Notes under the pieces: generated by a model | Databases searched by the model: none | Told to the model about the DNA's origin: nothing | The model's input: only the letters and a program-made list of their open reading frames with translations | Part shown: positions 34,579 through 45,606 of the stretch, in pieces | Layout of the letters: the number at the start of each line of letters is the position of its first letter | Position numbering within the stretch: the stretch's first letter is position 1 | Translations under genes and position numbers: made by a program | Origin: Rugalucina vietnamica | Taxonomy: Eukaryota > Mollusca > Bivalvia > Lucinida > Lucinidae | Assembly: GCA_964017185.1 (NCBI GenBank) | Contig: OZ024869.1 | Location: 58,740,761 to 58,804,760, forward strand | Length of the DNA stretch: 64,000 nucleotides | Direction of reading: 5' to 3'

Positions 34579-36627
34579 CCCTTGCGAAAAAAAGCCGGCT
34601 TTTCTACAGCTTCTGCGCAGCTTTAAAAGCTTCGCGAAAGCTTCGCAAAAGCCGGCGGTATTGGCACCTGCGTATTTGCTGTAGAAAAGCTAGCTTTTCC
34701 GCAGAGCTGCGGAAAAGCCGCGTTTACGCAGGTATATTGACAAAGCTGTAGAAAAGCCGGCTTTTGCGAAGCTTCTGCGAAGCTTTAACGCAGAAAGGCG
34801 CGTAAATGCAGCTAGCTGCGTTTACGCAGAAAGCTGCGGAAAAGCCGGCTTTTACGCAGGTGCCAATACCGCCGGCTTTTCTACAGCTTTTGTGAAGCTT
34901 ACATACGCAGAAAGCCGCGTATACGCAGAAAGCCGCGTATACGCCGCTAAGAAACGCGACTTTATAAAAGCTGCGTTTCTTAGCTGCATATACGCGGCTT
35001 TTAATACAGCCGCGTAAACGCGGCTTTTATAGCTGCGTATACGCGGCTTTTAATAAATCTGCGTCTTTAAAAAAATCTTGATAAGAACAGACAAACAAAA
35101 ATTTCAAAAAAGATTTGAAACAATATCAAATAGAATTTTAATATAAAAAGAACAGAACTAGATAAAAAAAAAGTGACAAAGTAACATCAGACAGGTGACT
35201 AGAAAACATACTAGCAAATAAGAACAGACAAACACAAGTTTGAAAAGAAAACAAAATAAGCACATGTAATTTTTTTTATGTTTGTGGATCATGCTTATGT
35301 TTGTGGATCATGCTTACCTTCCGGAAGTAGATCAGCAACCTGGCTCAGTGGTAGAGCATCAAGCGCCAGAGTGAGTGGTAGAAGGTTTGTGACATTGTTG
35401 CGTCCTTTGGTACAAGATTTTAATCTTTATTGAACTAGTAAAGTTGCAAGGAAGGGATGACATGTCTAGGATTTAGTTTGAAGCCAAACATTACTTAAGG
35501 GATACTTTTTCAGATACATACCTTAATTGTAGTTGATAGTCTGCTGGAATAACACATCTGCACTATGTATGAATGAACTGGGAATAAAAGGATATTATTT
35601 CACTGCTGATCTGAGAATCTCTCCACAGTTATTCAACATCAACAAATACAATTGATTGTGTATTTAGCAGGGAAACATCATATTCAAGCTGTGTGTGTTT
35701 TTTTCTTTGGTCTTAAGTAAAATGTATAATAAAGTTCACTGAAATAGCTGAAGTAAATAAATTTCTTACCTGAGAATCCACAGCAATTACAAACAGTATG
35801 TATAAAATTTCAAAAGTCACTCCTTTTCTCTTCAATTGTCAGCCTATAAATGACGCTCAAAAGTGTTTTTGAAACAGATTTCTTTGCCAGATGCCCCCCT
35901 CAGGTAAAATAGCCATAGCAACAAGATAAAACTGCTTAATATTACATAAGACCTGACTATGGTTGAAGAAATACGCAGCTCTGCGTAAAAGCTGCGTATT
36001 ATTCATTTTCAGCTCAAATTATTTCTAATTTGAAAGATCGGGAATTATCCAGCTTTTCTACAGCTAATAAATGAAGAAACACAGCTATTTGTAAAAGAGA
36101 CACCTTTTCTGCACCTTAAGTTAAAAAAGTAAAGTTTTTCTACAGCCCCTATTTATAAATGCAGAAAAGCTGGAGAAAAGCCAGCTTTTACAAAGCTTTC
36201 AAGTAGAGCTGTATACAGAAGCTTTATTGAAAAGTTTAATACGCGGCTTCAAGAAGCTGTAGAAAAGCTGCGTCTTAATGTTTTTCAATAGTCTGATTTG
36301 AAATTTCACTAATACGCAGCTTTTCTGCAGCTTTCAAGAGCTGTAGATTTAACCTGTTTTGAAAAAAAATAATATCCAGCTTTTCTACAGCTTCTATACC
36401 TAAAGACGCAGCTTTTTCAGATATCCAAATTAAATATACAGCTTCAACGCAGCTCACTTAAAAAAGTACGGCTTTTCCGCAGCTCACTGAAAAAAACGCA
36501 GCTAAAACGCAGGTCTAAAATAGAAACGCGCCTTTTCTACAGCTTTAAAAAAGAAACGCAGAAAAGCTGCGGAAAAGCCGGCTTTTCTGCAGCTTTTATA
36601 CAGAGCCGCGTTTAATTTTCGCAAGGG
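34579..36627 (+). mobile_element. CCCTTGCG element, copy 2 of 3
   Basis: 2049 bp, opposite direction to copy 1 and same direction as copy 3. It sits inside the 10.2-kb element, so it arrived later. Ends, hairpin-word arrays, tRNA-like segment and the 60-codon frame (36275-36457 minus) are the same as in the other copies. Confidence 0.92.
35325..35415 (+). other. tRNA-derived segment (A box) in CCCTTGCG copy 2
   Basis: 35341-35357 reads TGGCTCAGTGGTAGAGC. GCAAC just before it can pair with GTTGC near 35396-35402, an acceptor-stem-like match about 60 bp apart. The T-arm region is too degenerate for a real tRNA gene. Confidence 0.55.
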
Positions 36628-37102
36628 CATGTTTAAAAATCAGTTTTTTTTTTGTTATTCTAAGTATATTCTCGGAGATGTACTGGACAAATATGTTCAA
36701 AAATTTAATAAAAATATTTTCTGCAAAAATTTGTATTTTGCCCTAGAATGCATATACATGTATTCATTTTTACCTTTCAATTTTGTTATTTGCCACTTGG
36801 CTTGTGAATACATTTACAGTTTAAAACACATTCCGTTTACATATTTTAGATCTATTCCGTGAAGAATAAAATTGAAAATATTTCAAAAAGTATATTTTTC
36901 TCAATTTTGAAAATCCGTAACTTTTTAAAAAGCATGGATACCCCCACAAATATTTTGCTTTTTGAGTAGCATTCCACCTATATTTTAAGCTGTCTAAAAT
37001 TATAGATTTATTTATCAACAAAAATTGTATCGAGCCACCTTAAGTCCGTACATGTATACCAGCACCCCAAAGAAATCAAAACGAAGTTTGATTATGATAG
37101 AC
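36628..37102. other. AT-rich spacer in the 10.2-kb element
   Basis: No gene or element end recognised. The 77- and 66-codon frames here have no motif. Confidence 0.4.
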
Positions 37103-37146
37103 CATAGCTGAGTCAATGTCAAAATTCGTCAAATTTTGAATGTGGG

Positions 37147-39334
37147 AAAAAATAACCAGAGGACCATTGGTCCTGAGAACGCTCACCTGAAGCCTGATCC
37201 TGCAGTATTAAGTCATCATGAAATGACCTTGACCTTGAATACTCACACACCTTTATTGAATTCATAAGTTGTCTGCATCTGCAAAGTTTTAGGTCTCAGG
37301 CTGCAATAGTTTCCAAACCCAGTGATTTATGAGAAAACCACAATTTTAATTTTGATATTTAAATGACTTTGGGTCAAGGTCAAGAAATGACCTTGGCCTT
37401 CATTAATTACTTACCTTCATTGACTCCATTGGTTGTCTGCATCTAGCAACTTCCAGGTCTCAGACTGCAACAGTTTCCAAAATATCCATTGTTTCCGCCT
37501 TTTCCCATGTAAAAGCCTATGTTTCCAAAATTGACCTTGCCGTAAAATAGGTCAAGGTCATCCTATGGTCATCATTTGATCAAATTAGGATGGGCTGGAG
37601 TCCCAAATGCTGCATACCAAGTTTCGCGAAAATTGGCCTGCCGGTTCTGGAGAAGAAAATTTTTTAGTGGTTTTTACCATATATGGGCGTGGCGGTCATC
37701 TTGGTAATGTGACCTGGATTTCGCGATCAAACTTTCGTCTCCCCTACCCATGGATGCTCCACATAAAATTTCACTTTGATTGGCCCAGCAGTTTCAGAGA
37801 AGAAGATCTTTGAAAAGTGTGTATGGACAACAGACTGGCAAAGGTCAAGAGATGACCTTGACCTACATTAATCACATACCTTCATCTACTCCATTAGTTG
37901 TTTGCATCTACCACTTTTCAGGCATCAGGCTGCAATAGTTTTCAAAAAATCCATAGTTTTCACTTTTTCCCATGTAAAAGCCTATGTTTCCAAATTTGAC
38001 CTTGCCATAAATTAGGTCAAGGTCATCCAAGGGTCATCATTTTATCAAACTATGATGGGCTGAAGTCCCCGATGCTACATACCAAGTTTCGTGGAAATCG
38101 GCCAACCGGTTCTGGAGAAGAAGATTTTTGAGAGGTTTTTACCATATATGGGCGTGGCAGCCATCTTGGTCATGTGACCTGGATTTTGTGATTAAATTTT
38201 TGTCTGCCCTACCCATGGATGCTCCACATAAAATTTCACTTTGATTGGCCCAGCAGTTTCAGAGAAGAAGATCTTTGAAAAGTGTGTATGGACGACAGAC
38301 TGGCCAAGGTCAAGAGATGACCTTGACCTACATTAATCACATACATGTACCTTCATCTACTCCATTAGTTGTTTGCATCTACCACTTTTCAGGCCTCGGG
38401 CTGCAATAGTTTTCAAAAAATCCATAGTTTTCACTTTTTCCCATGTTAAAGCCTATGTTTCCAAAATTGACCTTGCCGTAAATTAGGTCAAGGTCATCCT
38501 AGGGTCATCATTTTATCAAACTATGATGGGCTGGAGTCCCAAAAGCTACATACCAAGTTTCATGAAAATCGGCCTGCCGGTTCCCGAGAAGAAGATTTTT
38601 GAGTGGTTTTTACCATATATGGGCGTGGCAGCCATCTTGGTCATGTGACCTGGATTTCGCAATCAAACTTTCGTCTCCCCTACCCATGGATGCTCCACAT
38701 AAAATTTCACTTTGATTGGCCCAGCAGTTTCAGAGAAGAAGATCTTTGAAAAGTGTGAATGGACGACAGACTGGCCAAGGTCAAGAGATGACCTTGACCT
38801 AAATTAATCACATACCTTCATCTACTCCATTAGTTGTTTGCATCTACCACTTTTCAGGCATCAGGCTGCATTAGTTTCCAAAAAATCCATAGTTTTCACT
38901 TTTTCCCATGTAAAAGCCTATGTTTCCAAATTTGACCTTGCTGTAAAATAGGTCAAGGTCATCCAAGGGTCATCATTTTATCAAACTATGATGGGCTGAA
39001 GTCCCTGATGCTACATACCAAGTTTCGTGGAAATCGGCCCACCGGGTCTGGAGAAGAAGATTTTTGAAGGGTTTTTACCATATATGGGCGTGGCGGCCAT
39101 CTTGGTCATGTGACCTGAATTTCGCGATCAAACTTGAAATGCCACTACCCAAGGAGGCTCCACATAAAATTTCAACTAGATCGGCTAAGCGGTTTCAGAG
39201 AAGAAGATCTTTGAAATTGTGGACGACGACGACGACGACGGACGGACGACGGACGACGGACGACGGACGGACGCCGGATCATGGCCATCCTATAAGCTCA
39301 CCTTGTGAGCCTTCGGCTCAGGTGAGCTAAAAAG
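37147..39334 (-). mobile_element. AGCTCACC hairpin/tandem-unit element, reverse copy, four long units
   Basis: It opens with AAATAACCAGAGGACCATTGG (a GGACCATTGGTCC palindrome) and closes with GGCTCAGGTGAGCTAAAAA, an imperfect hairpin. Between are about four units of 463-472 bp (GCCTATGTTTCC at about 37517, 37980, 38452, 38917) and, next to the hairpin end, an ACGACGG microsatellite (39218-39275). It ends at T/A runs with no target duplication. The layout (palindromic end, tandem core, microsatellite, hairpin) resembles bivalve pearl-type and other Helitron/Helentron-related non-autonomous elements. Units hold many TCAAGGTCA words. Confidence 0.8.
39218..39275. repeat. (ACGACGG)n microsatellite
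   Basis: GACGACGACG then GGACGACGGACG repeats beside the hairpin end of the element above. The corresponding stretch, shorter, lies at 42718-42757 in the other copy. Confidence 0.9.
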
Positions 39335-41400
39335 CACCTGAAAGAAAGTTAAAATTTTTTTGTGTGAAAGTAACAAGCTAACCCTAAAGTAATCAAAACA
39401 AACTAAAGGTAATCTTAACAACCAATCAGATTGCTTAAACAGATCGTCAAAAGTCAAATGACCAGGAAAAATGTCCATACCGTAACAAATTTTAAATTGT
39501 GTTTTTCTTTTAAATATGAAACAAGTTTTTATTTCTGATGTATGCAATCTAATAAACAGATTGTTTCTACACATGTACTGAAGAAAAAAGTCTACAGCTG
39601 TAATAATAGTAGAAAAAAAACAGTGATCATACAAGCAAAAACGACTTTTTACAGATTTTAGATGTTTTCCGCTTTAAATAACATTTTTAAAAAGCATGTT
39701 GCTATACAACAACAATACTGCAGACAATTTATTCATCTTGATAATATTGATTTTGTGGTAATGATCCACATGAAGTCTTTATAAAGAACTTATTTTCAGA
39801 AATTTATTACCGTTACGGTACTGGACAAGATGCATGTTACGGTATGGACATTTTTGACTTTGGGCACTAATATGTTGCTAAATGAAGACAGTGATTAAGA
39901 AAGATGTTTATTTATTTTCACCGATAAATCCTCTTGAAATGAATGCAAAAGAATGTAAACATAGAAAAGCAACTAATAAAATGTTACACAGTATATTCTT
40001 TTCTTATGTTGTTACGGTATGGACATTCTCTGTTACGGTATGGACAAGATCTTATATTGATAAAATCGTTACGGTATGGACATTTTTAGAATAAATATCA
40101 ATGCTTGCCTTTTTGACAGCAATACAGGCAAGTATGATTGAATGATATAACAAGTATTTAATCTTTTGGTATCTTCTATGGTGATTAAAGTCTAATAAGT
40201 TTTGTTAGTTTTCTGGTACAGTTAAACATTCTGAGATATCGTTACGGTATGGACAAGCATGTTACGGTATGGACATAACACATTTTGTAGGAAATAATTG
40301 TTCTCAGTCATAATCCTGATAGCTTTCTTTTTCAATAAAATAATATATTTTACATGACATACAATTGTATTGCTTCTAGTTTCTATTTCCAAATGATTTT
40401 CCAAAAAGGCATGGTATTTCACCAAAATGTCTTTACCGTAACGGAATAATTCCTATGAACGTATTTGTCTAAAATATTCATTTATAAAATTGGGTTTTAA
40501 TAATCCTATTACTCTAATTGAAACAAGTTACAGTTTCTCATAGCAAATATATCTACATAAATAACACACAGGTTAATTTATTTTGCTGTTTATCAGTTGA
40601 TGTCCATACCGTAACAATACGAGTCCTTACCATAACATTTTATTTTGTTACGGTAAGGACTGTTACGGTAAGGACATATTTTAAGTAATTTCTATCTTAA
40701 ATAATAGTAATGCATTAAAACATGGTAGCAAAAGTGGTTTGCTATTGAGAAATGTAATTGGATCAATATGTCAGAATCAGACCTTTTTCAAAGTATTCAC
40801 TGTGCTTATATCTCGTTACGGTCAGTGGACACACAAAAAATATACTCTTCTGGGCTTACTCACTGAAACAGTATTTTCCTTGAGCAGTTAAGTAGCAGCA
40901 TTTCAAAACACATGCAATGCTTGTAAATAGAAAGTGCCCAGTGAGCATGACAGATAACCAGATTTGCCAACATACAGGATCCTATATTATTTTGTCGATT
41001 TATCACTGCGTTACGGTAAGGACATAAATCCAGGGACGGATTTATTATTGCCAAAAAATATGAAAAATAAAATGAAATATCCCATTTTGAAACCTCTTAT
41101 ATTTACCTTAATAATGTTCTTTTTGATACAACCAGTCAAAACTACCCAAATATTTACAGCGACTTGCAAAAGTTGTGCTGAATCTTCAATTTTTTTCGAG
41201 GGACAGGCAAAAATGATGAAAAATGAGGTTTTAAATCTGGAAAAAAGGTATTTCTACACCAATCAAATACTGTTTTATCATTTACTATTATTAAGCATGA
41301 TCAGTTGTATCATATGAAAAAATTCAAATCACGATCTGGTAAGTGGTTTTCATAAAATATTGAGAAGACAAGAATTTTGACGAATTTTGACAATGACTCA
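39335..41400. repeat. Cluster of fifteen 15-bp words, GTTACGGTATGGACA, on both strands
   Basis: Plus-strand copies start at 39812, 39836, 40011, 40032, 40068, 40241, 40261, 40647, 40662, 40815 and 41010. Minus-strand copies lie at 39472, 40429, 40601 and 40622. Variants have TAAGG for TATGG, or 1-2 extra bases. Gaps of 15, 20, 21, 21 and 24 between neighbours point to about two helical turns. Between copies the DNA is ordinary AT-rich sequence. The frames of 70 and 117 codons here are not convincing genes. Confidence 0.9.
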
Positions 41401-41484
41401 GCTATGCACAAGCACAAGCTAATACAGAATCTATTGGCACCAGCAATTCATAAGCTGTTGTTCCCGAAGAACTTCTGATATAAT

Positions 41485-42541
41485 TGAGAAAAACCACGTG
41501 ATTATTCACCTTCACCTATTCAAAGAATTGATATTGCAAAACAGGAGATAGATTTCATACAAACAACACAATGAACGCTTTGCTTAGTGTTACTCCTATA
41601 ATTGTTTAATCTGCCAGACTGAGCCTGCTCAACATTAAACAGCAGGGATGTCCTTCAATACTTTTCGAATTGGACAGTAAATCATTTCAAAATTGCTCAT
41701 TTTTAAGGTCAAATTGACCACCTAGTTTGCAAATTGACCACACTTTTATTCTAGTGGTTTTTCTTCGAGTCAATGCGAATTATGTACATAAATTCAATGC
41801 ATCTTGCATGCGGTAGTATTTGTATTGTTGGGTTTACCAAAACTTAGTAATAAATACATCCGACATTGCTAAACTATGTGACTGAATGGCTAATGGACAA
41901 ACGAAATTGAATTATGAGGACACCGACGGCATTGATTTGGATTTGGTTGTGTCTAGAATGCATCTCCATTAATGTTGCCATGCCCCCTAACAGAAAACAA
42001 CATCAAGTTGCATTTTTTCTGGCTTTCTCTCACGATGAAAATTTACATTGTAATCCCCATTGATCAATACGACCACCGCAACTTCAAGTTGACCGCCGGT
42101 ACAAAATCGATCTAAGTGTTGAAAGGAAAGCTTGAAATATTTTAAAATTATGTCTGAAAAGCTAATTTAGTGTTCATTTAACTAACTGCAACGACCATTG
42201 GTTACAGAAAGCTTGCAAATGCACGACCAGGGCATTTTAACCTGTGTTTGACCAGATTCTACTTTCGTTTTCACTACCGATCAAACGGGCCGGAAAGAAT
42301 TGCAGTAAAACGGTTTATTTTTTTCAACTACCACTTCGGCTAGACATTCAATGGCAAAAAACTGATAGCCTGACATTCTTTGATTTTTATAATACGTTTT
42401 GATAAAAAAACATCTTACCTTCCACATCCACCAAACTCGAGAAAACTAATAACAGGAAACGCTCAAAACGACCACCAGATGTATATCAACTTTTTTTACG
42501 TTGACCACCGGCGGTGGTCAATTTGCACTTTACCGGGCGTG
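41485..42541 (-). repeat. Right terminal inverted repeat of the 10.2-kb element
   Basis: Reverse complement of the left arm with scattered substitutions and small indels. The last 17 bases read GCACTTTACCGGGCGTG before the GGATA target. Confidence 0.85.
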
Positions 42542-42660
42542 GGATAGCATCAAAGGAATCTGGAAAAATCTCTGAGTTTTTAATGTCTGGGGTTAACCAT
42601 GACTCATTCCCCAATATGTTGTCAGGTTTAGCCGATTCTATGACAGTGTGAATTTCAGCC
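42542..42660 (-). pseudogene. LINE AP-endonuclease fragment between two insertions
   Basis: On the minus strand it reads AEIHTVIESAKPDN, ILGNESWLTPDIKN, then FPDSFDAI, an AP-endonuclease segment. It is bounded by the 10.2-kb element on the left and the hairpin/tandem-unit element on the right. Confidence 0.88.
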
Positions 42661-44056
42661 TTTTTAGCTCACCTGAGCCGTTAGGCTCACAAGGTGAGCT
42701 TATAGGATGGCCATGATCCGGCGTCCGTCCGTCCGTCGTCCGTCGTCCGTCCGTCCACAATTTCAAAGATCTTCTTCTCTTAAACCGCTTGGCCAACCAA
42801 AGCCAAATTTTATATGAAGCATCTATAGGAAGGGGGAACCAATGTGTATATAAGAAATCCAGGTCATGACCCTGTGATGACCTTGACTTTTTTTACGTCA
42901 AGGTCAACATAGGTCGCCAATGCATTTAAATAGGGAAAACTTTTAAAATGTCATTTAAAGTGAAAGTCTTGCAGGAAATGGGCAGTAGGACTGAATATTA
43001 ATGATTCTGAAAAAAAATTGGACCCCAGGGGCTCAGCTGCCCCCACCCCGGGGCAATATACATGTATATTACCATAATATTCAAACATCTTCTCCTCTGA
43101 AACCGCTTGGCGAATCAAAGCCAAATTTTATGTGAAGCATCTATGGAATGGGGGAATTAATGTATATATAAATTATCTAGTTCACATGACCAAGATGGCT
43201 GCCATGCCCATATATGGTAGAAACCCTTCAAAAATCTTCTTCTCCGAATCTGGTGGACCGATTTCAAAGAAACTTGGCATGAAGCACCAATGGCTGAAGT
43301 ACTACAATGTATATATAAATCATGACCCTGTGGTGACCTTGACCTATTTTACGGCAAGGTCAACATAGGTTGCCAATTCATTGGAATGGGGAAAACTTTT
43401 AAAAAGTCATTTGAGGTGAAAATCTTGCAGGAAATGGGTTGTAGGACTAAATATTAATGATTCTGAAAAAAAATTGGACCTAAGGGCTCATATGCCCACA
43501 CACCGGAGCAATATACATGTATATTACCGTAATATTCAAACATCTTCTCCTCTGAAACCACTTGGCCAAGTGAAGCCAAATTTTATGTGAAGCATCTATA
43601 GGATGGGGGAACCAATGTATATATTAATAATCTAGGTCACATGACCAAGATGGCCGCCATGCCCATATATGGTAAAAACCCTTTAAATATCTTCATCTCT
43701 GAAACCAATAAATTGATTTCAATGAAACTTGGTGTGAAGCATCCATGGCTATAGTACTACAATGTATATATAAATCATGACGTTGTGATGACCTTGACCA
43801 AGTTTATGGCAAGGTCAACATGGGTTGCCCATGCATTTGAATGGGAAAAACTGTTAAAAATGTCATTTGAAGGCAAAAGCCAGCAAGAAATTGGCAAATG
43901 GACAGAATATTGATTATTCTGAAAAAAGAAAACGGCCCAAGGGCTTCATCTGCCCCTGCACTGGGGTTAAATACCATAATATTCAAACATGTTTATTGGT
44001 ATATGCAGCAGACTCAGGTGAGCGTTTACAGGACCATTGGTCCTCTGGTTATTTTT
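42661..44056 (+). mobile_element. AGCTCACC hairpin/tandem-unit element, forward copy
   Basis: It begins TTTTTAGCTCACCTGAGCC (hairpin), then (CGTCC)n microsatellite, about three units of 450 bp, and ends GGACCATTGGTCCTCTGG followed by TTATTTTT. It is inserted into the LINE in a run of T, without target duplication; the LINE protein resumes beyond it as LRILIMNCQSIKN. The two complete copies in the window are in opposite directions and differ in unit number. Confidence 0.82.
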
Positions 44057-44180
44057 AATTGACTGACAATTCATGATCAAAATTCTCAAGGGGTGGTTCA
44101 GGACCGCCCTTTTGGTCCTGGGTTTTGCTTCTTTTGTTTGCACAATAGGCGAAGAAGCTGCATTGGGGGGGCCAATATTA
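44057..44180 (-). pseudogene. LINE ORF2 N-terminal fragment
   Basis: It reads PNAASSPIVQTKEAKPRTKR then LRILIMNCQSIKN on the minus strand; LRILIMNCQSI is the opening strand of an AP endonuclease. The element stops here against mariner-like sequence, consistent with 5' truncation. Confidence 0.85.
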
Positions 44181-44943
44181 TCTTTTCAAGATAGTTTACA
44201 TCAGAATTTTGATGCATTATAGAATTTTCCAGATCCGATTACTATTTTGACTTTATCACATACCAACCCTTGTTGCCTAGCAACGAGAGAATGCAAGGTA
44301 AACGACCTTGGCCACGGTTAAAATTGATTTTATTTATGTACTGCAGTGTCATATGCAAAGCACAATTACGTCAATAAGCGTTTTATTCCAAAGTACAATA
44401 ATCCCTTGAATAGATTTACAGTACATACCTTTATTAGTTTAACACAGCGCAAATTATTGAGGTTTGGCTATCTGTACCCCCTAGAATTTGAGTCAATTTT
44501 GATCTCTCAAAATCTCCACATTTTCATCAACGCCTATTCTACTTAACCAAAAAGGTTAAATTCCATACAATGCTTATTTTTTGAATAAAAACTCTTCGTT
44601 GTGATAGGCTGTGGGCATAAATATCGAAGTATACAATCTTATCAGAGTCAGATATACCCACGAATTATAGGTATTTGTCGTACTTTGTCGAAATTGTGAT
44701 ATTTTTGTCAGATTCCGTTGCTAGGCAACATAGAATAGTCCCTGCTGATCTTTGCATTTCGCTGTCTCTATTATTTCCAAACATAAGGCATATATAACAC
44801 AACTGATATGATTTATATGTATATAAATGTCAATTTAATGAATTGGAGCACAAAATCTTTCCCTGTACCCCTAACAAAATTGACGTTTTCATTCAATTTC
44901 GCGTCCATGTCGACTTGGGGTCGACAAATCAAATATTCCTTAA

Positions 44944-45458
44944 CCTTTAGCATGCTGTAGGCGACTGCGGTCGACCGTGGAATACCTATCTGTGCCAACT
45001 AGAGGCGACTGCGGTCGACAAGAAAAACCGCTTTCAAATTTCCCGCACTTTTCGCCCACTGCCTACTTATGAATATTAATGAGCGATGCCCAGACAGTTG
45101 CGCATGAAAACAACATGGCGGCTTGTGGTTTTGGGACCGATTTGTCGGCCGATTTTGATCGGATTTTCGTTATTTTTGCATTAGAAATGCATTTTCAGCG
45201 CTTTTTTCGCTGGTAAATGGAAAATTGGGTGCATTTACACCCGAAATATGACATCATAACGGTACGTATGATGAATTTTTACGCTAGAAATCGGCGTAAC
45301 AAAGACTTCCGAAACCGAAAGTAGATTTGTTTACTGCGTTTGTTGAATTTATTCAGCTGTTTTTATGGCTCAAAAATTAAGAAAATACGGAAAAAAATTG
45401 GAAAAAACGTCAGTGGGCTGCGATATCGATTTCACTATATTGCTCAGCATGCTAAAGG
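44944..45458. mobile_element. piggyBac-like MITE, TTAA target
   Basis: 515 bp with perfect 14-bp ends CCTTTAGCATGCTG and TTAA on both sides (44940-44943, 45459-45462). The undisturbed site is visible at about 10058-10070 in the related element. Inside, GAGGCGACTGCGGTCGAC occurs twice near the left end. No coding. TTAA plus CCYT ends are typical of piggyBac relatives. Confidence 0.9.
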
Positions 45459-45606
45459 TTAAAACTCAATTCGTCATCCGAACTTCATGATATTACACCT
45501 AATAACTGCACATATATACACGTGTACACATGCCAAATTATTTAATTGTATCTGCGTTGGTTACTAAAATACAGTTGTGTTCGCATTACTTCTTGGATCA
45601 CCCACG

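Larger units (their letters stand above)
37103..41406. mobile_element. Element with 35-bp inverted repeats, carrying the GTTACGGTATGGACA cluster
   Basis: CATAGCTGAGTCAATGTCAA at 37103 faces its near-reverse-complement ending at 41406; the pairing runs about 35 bp with few mismatches. The span is 4.3 kb, of which 2.2 kb is a later hairpin/tandem-unit insertion. No target duplication could be fixed and no transposase is seen, so the call is tentative. Confidence 0.5.
32309..42541. mobile_element. 10.2-kb element with about 1.05-kb terminal inverted repeats, 5-bp target
   Basis: It starts CACGCCCCGTAAAGTGC and ends with the reverse complement of CACGCCCGGTAAAGTGC. GGATA sits on each side (32304-32308, 42542-42546), and the LINE reading frame is restored when the element is removed. 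The left arm runs to about 33375, the right starts at about 41485, and they look about 95% alike. Each arm carries several GGTGGTCAA words and a terminal palindrome TTGACCACCG/CGGTGGTCAA. The interior outside nested insertions is AT-rich with no transposase. A 5-bp target and CAC ends recall Transib/RAG-like elements, but the heptamer does not match, so the superfamily is open. Confidence 0.88.
29374..45606 (-). mobile_element. Mariner-like element (composite, split by later insertions)
   Basis: Ends CGAGGGTGATCCAAGAAG (29374) and, reversed, CGTGGGTGATCCAAGAAG (45606), each extending to AGTAATGCGAAC. TA flanks both sides, and the outer flanks join to give the host repeat seen intact near 14980. 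Its own sequence is only 29374-29434 plus 44181-44943 and 45459-45606; everything else is later insertions. The truncated relative at 10036-10815 shows the undisturbed interior. No transposase. Confidence 0.82.

Noticed and set aside
35325-35415. Functional tRNA gene
   Set aside because: The A box is perfect but the T arm and B box are degenerate, and the segment is inside a mobile element in all three copies.
39882-40094. A frame in which the 15-bp word is read three times as the peptide VTVWT
   Set aside because: The other copies fall in different frames and on both strands, so the word is kept as DNA and not as peptide.
39472-41024. CRISPR array or origin iterons of a bacterial plasmid
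   Set aside because: Spacing is irregular, both strands are used, and all context is animal nuclear DNA.
40964-41317. 117-codon frame with hydrophobic segments
   Set aside because: No homology I recognise, no start or splice context, and it runs into non-coding sequence of a transposon.
32309-42541. Polinton/Maverick as identity of the 10.2-kb element
   Set aside because: The target is 5 bp and not 6, the ends start CAC and not AG, and no polymerase, integrase, ATPase or capsid gene is seen.
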